64,000 nt of DNA, taken from positions 310,001-374,000 of the forward strand of contig JAJUPC010000232.1 of NCBI GenBank assembly GCA_023614405.1, written 5' to 3'. Under the pieces are notes generated by a model that saw only the letters and a list, made by a program, of their open reading frames with translations, made no database searches and was not told where the DNA came from. This document shows, in pieces, positions 58,946-64,000 of this stretch. The position numbers and the translations under genes are program-made. This DNA is from Avena insularis (taxonomy: Eukaryota > Streptophyta > Magnoliopsida > Poales > Poaceae). Positions within the stretch are counted from its first letter, which is position 1; the number at the start of each line of letters is the position of its first letter.

Positions 58946-59200
58946 CTACGCACCTGAGAAGCATCGCTTAAGTCTAACAGTAATGACAACATAAGTTTCC
59001 CTATCGGTCTTCTCAATAGAAATGTAGAAATGCATATGCCTATTCGGTCCAACACCGATAAGGTACTGAGATGGCACACATAGGATCGACCTTAGGTCTA
59101 CATACTCCACCTCCCGTGGTGTCGGGCAGCTCGGCGCCTCGGCTAGCACAAGAATCCTATCGGACAATTGCAGCTGGGCGTTCGGCCACATGCGCATCAT
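58946..59200 (-). CDS. Unknown 84-residue ORF with coding appearance
   Basis: It reads MMRMWPNAQLQLSDRILVLA, then CPTPREVEYVDLRSILCVPS, then GVGPNRHMHFYISIEKTD, ending RLKRCFSGA. The alternation of hydrophobic and polar residues suggests beta strands. The same frame is open upstream through the repeat that starts at 59205 (CLDTPTFGPQNDILLY), so the true start may lie further right. I do not recognise the family. Confidence 0.35.
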   Translation of the reverse strand: MMRMWPNAQLQLSDRILVLAEAPSCPTPREVEYVDLRSILCVPSQYLIGVGPNRHMHFYISIEKTDRETYVVITVRLKRCFSGA

Positions 59201-59204
59201 GTAT

Positions 59205-59440
59205 AGGAGAATATCATTTTGCGGCCCGAAAGTTGGGGTGTCCAGGCAACACGGTACCCGAGTTCCCTGATATCATCCGCGATCACTATAGTTGGCGTGC
59301 CAAATACTCAGAGGGTCTTTTTCGACACGAATTCAACTTTATGTTTCAATACAAAAAATCAGGCTAACGGCCGTCAAGTTGGGCCCCCCTGTCAGTTCTC
59401 GCCGTTATGTTGCTCCTGTCGCTCCCGTCGCTTAGGTGTC
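59205..59440 (+). repeat. Segment shared with 28906-29113, inverted
   Basis: Starts GAGAATATCATTTTGCGGCC and matches the reverse complement of 28906-29113 at most positions, with ~30 additional bases (CGAGTTCCCTGATATCATCC onward). It lies about 890 bp upstream of the second exonuclease gene; the first copy lies ~290 bp upstream of its gene. Confidence 0.75.
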
Positions 59441-60326
59441 AATTAGGCTTGCAGCGTTGGCGCCTGTATCCATTACGCGTCTTCTTCTTCCCTGGAGCGT
59501 CAATCTGTGGGGCATCGCAGCCATGGTGCAGAGCTGGGACATGGACAAACCTGCTCGGCCCAGCTCTCCTCCCTGTAGGCTTGCAGTGTTGGCGCCTCCA
59601 TTACTCGTCTTCTTCCCCAGAGCGGCAATCTGTGGTCGCGGCCATGGCGCACAGCTGGGAAGTGACAAAGCTGCTCGGCCCCACTCTCCTCCCCATCCCG
59701 AGTCGGAGCTCGCCCTCACTGTGGACGCACCCATGGCATGGTCGGGGACGAGAATTGGTTCCCGGTGATATCTATCACCTTGTCGACCATGCTCGGTTCT
59801 GTTTTTCTCCTCTAGAATCCGAGCTCGCCGTCGTCGTGGTTGCACCCGCACCAATTCTGCCACCTTTGCCGAGGTCTCTGTGGTAGCTCAAGTTCTGGGG
59901 CTCTCCAAGTTCTGCCATGTTGGGCTTGTAAGTGTTGTTGTATGTTAAACTAGCAAATCTCTTTTGTTCAAATCTCTTGGGCTGTACCAACTTCATTGTG
60001 TTTAATTATGAAAGACAAAATATAAATGACTTCTCTCAATTTCTCGCATAGAAAAATGCATAGCTAATTTCATATTCTCGCAGGAACTGGCCCCACTTGT
60101 TGAACCGGCAGCACTGCCACGATCTCCACGTAACCACGGTGAGTTCTCGAACCGAAAGTTGCAGTTACCACATTTCTTCTGCAGTCATTCCTCTTCCTCA
60201 GTCATTCCTCTGCAGTTTTTCCTGGGCGCTTCTTCTTCCTCTGTTCTGGAACCGTCGGTTCATCTTCTTCTTCCTCTCGAAGGCAGTTCCTTGCAGGCAG
60301 TTCCTTTCACCCATTTCCTTGCAGGC
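59441..60326. other. Upstream region of the second exonuclease gene
   Basis: Longer than the corresponding region of the first copy by about 600 bp. Two partly repeated segments are visible, TTGCAGCGTTGGCGCC...CTTCTTCTTCCC at 59450-59490 and TTGCAGTGTTGGCGCC...CTTCTTCCCC at 59580-59615. They suggest a local tandem duplication (about 130 bp). No gene is supported. Confidence 0.45.
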
Positions 60327-61205
60327 ATGGACGATGGGAAATGCACAACAGAGACCCACTTGGTCCCTGCCCATGGCACCACGACTTTGACAGTGGTGTA
60401 CACAAATGATGAAGAGACTGCGGAGACAACTCTCGCCAGGTTTGAGCAATTGCTTGAGAAAGAGAAGCACAAGTTTGTGGGGCTAGACTTGGAGTACACC
60501 CATGCAAATAAGCGAAAAATCCTCCACAAGAGATCGCGGTCGTGCAAATCGCCATACATGAGGAGGTCCTCGTTTACCACTTCTGCAGGTATGTGAAATT
60601 TAAATTTGAGATCACCACTTCTGCATCCCTTGTTCCCTTACATCCCTAGAACCATCTAAGTGCAGGAGTAAACCAACTGAGATGCGTTGTCCGGCTCTGG
60701 TCGAGTTCTTGTGTAGGAAAGGGATAACTTTCACTAGCGTGGATATCACAAATGACACAATTATGCTTTCTCGTGCGTTGATAAAAATCCCAGAGGGGCA
60801 CCACATCGACATCCAAAATCTGTACAAGATCAAATCATACCCAGCGAAGGATGGCATGGGTGATCGGCAGGAAATCATCGATAAATCCTATGAAAACTGA
60901 AGAAATTGAAGCGACTCGATCACGACTACTGGGAGTGGAAGCCGATGAGCCAGGTGCGCCTCGAGTATGCAGCCAGAGACGCCTACATGGCGTACGAGTT
61001 ATACAGTAAGCTCATTACCATGAAAGATGGGATGGTTAAGGCGGGGTTTTTTGCGAGAGAGCTATGCCCTGGTTGCAAGCTAGCCTAGGAGAAGAAGAGC
61101 GAGGAGGACAGAAAGCAGATTCAGGACGAGCAGGGATCTTGGGACGGTGGCAACATCAAGTGGCTGAAGGGGAAGCAAGTCAAGGACGACAACAAGTGGT
61201 GGTGA
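60327..61205 (+). pseudogene. DEDDy 3'-5' exonuclease (Werner-type) gene, degraded copy 2
   Basis: Exon 1 (60327-60588) begins MDDGKCTTETHLVPAHGTTT and has the Exo I motif FVGLDLEYT. After a frame change near 60530 it ends IAVVQIAIHEEVLVYHFC at TGCAG before GTATGTG. Exon 2 (from 60666) has MRCPALVEFLCRKGITFTSV, the Exo II-like segment DITNDTIML and HHIDIQNLYKI. Another frame change near 60895 precedes YWEWKPMSQVRLEYAARDAY with the Exo III Tyr and Asp. After CPGCKLA a TAG (61086) is followed in frame by a lysine-rich tail to 61205. All DEDDy residues are visible, but two frameshifts and one stop disable it. It is more similar to 27403-28618 than to any other gene in the window and is convergent with a CPFC gene, as that copy is. 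Confidence 0.7.
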
Positions 61206-61548
61206 TACATTATGTGTTTGAACTAGATTTTAGTTTCTAGTTTATTATGTGTGTGATGCATTTAGTTACTTCAATACAAAATTTCGACCAATTTAACTTG
61301 TTGATGTATTTCTTGACAATTATAATATAATGGAGCACTAGAAATATTTTGTAGTGTGCATGAGCATGATCAGTAAATATAATTGAACACTATAAACTTT
61401 AAGGCACTCCATATAAAGGAGTAGATTAATATATAAGGTTCACCAGAGACACCACGGATATATTGTCTTACATGCCACACACAGGTAATAATTAACTAGA
61501 ACAAAATAAAAGCAGGGGCTGCAGCAGGAGGCTGGGACACGGAGACGC
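61206..61548. other. Convergent intergenic region
   Basis: AT-rich spacer of ~340 bp between the exonuclease 3' end and the zinc-finger gene 3' end. It is probably the two 3' untranslated regions. No gene is seen. Confidence 0.5.
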
Positions 61549-61826
61549 CTAGCAGGGCAGGGGTTTATCAGCAGGAGGCAGCGACAGCCTAGTCGTTGGG
61601 ATACAGGCAGTCCTGACATACTCTCGGAGGAATTTGCCGTAGGCTGCGTGCCGCGCCAAGGTAATCGGCCTATGTCTTCTGCCTCCGCCTCTGCCAATGC
61701 CCTCCGTGTGCTGGATCATGCTGTTGAGGTCCACGTTGATTGCTCTGCCACAGAATGGGCAAAACAGTCTCCCCTACGGTGGAAACGGATTAGCCCACAC
61801 CGTAACCGCCTCAACACGTAGCGGCT
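61549..61826 (-). pseudogene. CPFC zinc-finger gene, truncated copy 2
   Basis: The minus-strand reading from 61826 is VLRRLRCGLIRFHRRGD, a frame change, then LFCPFCGRAINVDLNSMIQH, TEGIGRGGGRRHRPITLARH and AAYGKFLREYV, ending at TAG 61549. The LRRL...RGG-CPFC...H arrangement matches the second exon of the gene at 25858-26857, where LRRLQAG and CPFCTG are found. The 5' part is cut off at 61826 by the LTR beginning at 61827. It is convergent with the second exonuclease gene. Confidence 0.6.
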
Positions 61827-64000
61827 TGTAACACCCTCAAATCGGCCCTATGCAAGTTTTAGCGCTTCCCGCCAAACCCGCATAGAAACGATTCAAGGAA
61901 GCCCACCAGGCACTTTCGTGCGGGTGGAAAACGAAGTAATACCATTACACAAATGTCCTCAATGGGACCCACAGATAGATTTATATACATCAACGACTCC
62001 ATGAGTCAAGAATACAGATATACAATACAAAGATCCAAATCACCTTGAAAACGATAGAGCGTTCGACTACGGACAAGATGCAAATGGGGCTAAGAGCCCT
62101 GAAGAATAACCAATGGCGTCCATAACCCTGCCCAGGCCAAGCCGGAAGGGTAACCCTGCTAACGACGTCGAGCTCAAACCTGCTAAAACAAAAGGGGTGC
62201 CGACAAAAGGGCAAAGGAAAAAGAGGAGCGTCAGTACTGAGGCCAGTACATGGCGAGGCTAGAATTCGGCGGCTCTCGCCTACATAGGTATGGTGGGCTG
62301 AAGCGGCAGCGCAACGGCACTAAACATCCTATAGAGACTCGATACAACTGGCGGTTATCAGAGAGGGATAAGAAAGACCTATTCAGATCCAACCTGAAGC
62401 TAACACCAAACAAAACCATCCTGATATTTCCCCCCTTGAGACCAAACGAGGAAGTCGGACCAAGGAACTCACACGGTTGGCAATTTTATTCATTCCATTA
62501 TAGTTGCAGCAATTACTAATCAGATATAGATAGCACGAGTCATCCTGATAGTATAAGTAGTGGGCGGTTTTAATCACCATTCCGTTGTAGTTGGAACATT
62601 TACTAGTCAGATATAATTGTCTTGAGGAATCCCAAAACCCAGCAGTTGTTGGCACTTTTATCACATTCCATTGGAGTTGGAATACTTACTAGGCATATAT
62701 AACAAACAACCCAGATCCAGCAGTTGTTGGCATTTTTAATATCCATTCCGTTATAGTTGAATCTGATTACTAGTCATATATTAAGTCAAGTTTATAGCAC
62801 TACTTTAGTTATGCTTGTCTATGATCGAGATACTGTGCTCCAAGTCGTCCATAACCGCGGACACGGCTTTCAGAAAGTTTTACCCTGCAGGGGTGCACAA
62901 ATAGCAACACACACTCGATCAACCTCGGAAAAACCAACTCAAAACCCAACGAGGCATTCACGATAAAGCGATCACAGGATTCATAAAATATTTCAGGGGG
63001 CCACCCCACTAAGCTACCCGCAACAAAGTTGGCGGCCCGAACGGACCTGTGGTTTTGTGGACGGTCAGAAACGACTGGGAACCCGAAAGTGTGGTGGGCT
63101 TGTCGACACAAATAAAACGTGTCACGATCCTAAACAGTACAGGTGCTCCATGCACAATCGTAAATAAAGCAGTAACATGGCATAAGTACAGGATAGTAAT
63201 AAAACCCCAAACTAGTTTGTGGCCCCAAGATATAGAAATGAATCAAGCTCTGGCTCAGGGGGGTCCATAAGGCCTCCCGGATGTGGATAGTGCGAATAGT
63301 CAAGGAACAGGTATCAAGTACTCGGGGTCCTACGGGACACCAGTGAGCGTGGAAGAACCAAATAACATCTATTGCCCACTGATGCCTCTGCATTAGTTAT
63401 ATCTAGCTTTTTAATAGTTGTATTTAAAGTCATGATCATCTCCACCACTAAACAGCTCCATCAATAACCATCTGCCAGCATACCAACAACTGTGGTACTC
63501 GACAACACAAGATCGCACCTGAGCAAGCAACTACGACTCGCAAGGCCCGCTATCTACCAAACACAGGTAATAGGAGGTGTCCAAGGCAATATATAGGCTG
63601 CACGGGATATAACTGGTGCACGGAAACTAAAGCATCGCGACACGGATAGCAATAGATCAACATGAGGAAATAAAGACTATAAATGCAAAATAGGTAGAAG
63701 GGGGAGAGATGCTCGCCTGGGAAACACTGCCGGAGGTTCATATCCGGAGAACTTGTCGATACTCGCATCCACTCATCGGTGTAATCCGTGAAGAAGCAAA
63801 CACTAGCAGAAACACCGGATGCAATATTTAATACGACGGCAGAAGATCCGACATGATTATGATATGATGCATGGCATGGCAAGATGCGGTGCAATTAGGC
63901 AATATTAAACGAAACCGTGGTCCCATCAAATGATTATATGGTTCAAGTTGTTTAGAACCCCTGCAATTTAAATGTTGTATTAACAATGCAAAACATGGCA
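61827..64000. mobile_element. LTR retrotransposon end (long LTR), continuing past the window
   Basis: Starts TGTAACACCC, a common terminal string of long grass Gypsy LTRs, directly inside the zinc-finger gene. Over 2.1 kb no coding domain is seen, so this is all or mostly LTR. The second terminus and the TSD are outside the window. Orientation cannot be decided, because such LTRs show TGTAACACCC at the left in either direction. Confidence 0.6.
62477..62790. repeat. Short tandem repeat, ~80-87-bp units, inside the LTR
   Basis: Four diverged units starting near 62477, 62561, 62648 and 62728. Each has a TTGGCA-TTTT-AT-CATTCC-TTATAGTTG pattern, followed by TTACTAGTCAGATATA or a variant. Confidence 0.75.

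Noticed and set aside
43957..59440. Definite MuDR terminal inverted repeats at 43.96 kb and 59.2 kb
   Set aside because: Only scattered strings (GGTACC-AAGTT, CCAACT-TCG) agree. The 59.2-kb segment also occurs at 28.9 kb beside another gene, so the pairing is not established.
62477..62790. Satellite array
   Set aside because: Only four diverged short units inside an LTR, a common feature of long LTRs.
1..64000. tRNA or rRNA genes
   Set aside because: No cloverleaf-like or rRNA-like stretch was noticed by eye. The tRNA-related strings found are primer binding sites of retrotransposons.

Overview
This window is nuclear DNA of a plant, almost certainly a grass and probably a cool-season (Pooideae) one. 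The evidence is the mix of elements: LTR retrotransposons with tRNA-iMet-type and TGGCGCCGTTGCC-type primer sites nested in each other, a TA-flanked Stowaway MITE, a MuDR-like element beside a GRF zinc-finger gene, spliced genes with GT-AG introns, and no bacterial-style operons. I see no intact conventional host gene. Nearly every coding region is transposon-derived, transposon-associated or broken.

Layout. 634-8381 and 19584-24825 are two halves of one ~13 kb minisatellite built from 39-bp and 48-bp units and organised into kilobase-scale higher-order repeats. The array was split by a non-autonomous LTR element (8382-19583, minus strand) with ~4.7-kb LTRs, a 1.74-kb interior, TSD TGGTG, and a single gene for a protein rich in zinc knuckles. 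24.8-31.8 kb holds a convergent gene pair (a CPFC zinc-finger protein on + and a DEDDy 3'-5' exonuclease on -) between related promoter-like inverted repeats, then a ~125-bp tandem array and a Helitron-like 3' end. A Stowaway MITE (32.2 kb) and a 5'-truncated LINE with target-site duplication (33.6-34.3 kb) follow. A complete Copia element lies at 35047-40414 (minus, TSD ACGGC). Relics of Myb/SANT-like and B3-domain genes lie at 41.9-43.9 kb. A MuDR-type transposase pseudogene spans 44.6-56.8 kb, interrupted by a non-autonomous Gypsy element (46303-53526, minus, TSD AGGAC). A GRF zinc-finger gene and a small ORF diverge from a common 297-bp gap at 57.2-58.5 kb. At 59.2-61.8 kb the exonuclease / CPFC-zinc-finger pair reappears in inverted orientation, truncated by an LTR that begins at 61827 and runs off the window.

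How it fits together. The most interesting signal is the repeated two-gene module: the same two unrelated protein families, tail to tail, at two places in opposite orientation. This is the arrangement expected of the two genes of a DNA transposon or of a co-mobilised cassette. Both copies are degraded. The second is the minisatellite, whose unit lengths are all multiples of three and which is open in both directions over long stretches. Many in-frame stops in the relics are of the type CAG/TGG to TAG or CGA to TGA, as expected from decay of methylated cytosines. All family calls are read by eye from motifs and no database search was possible.
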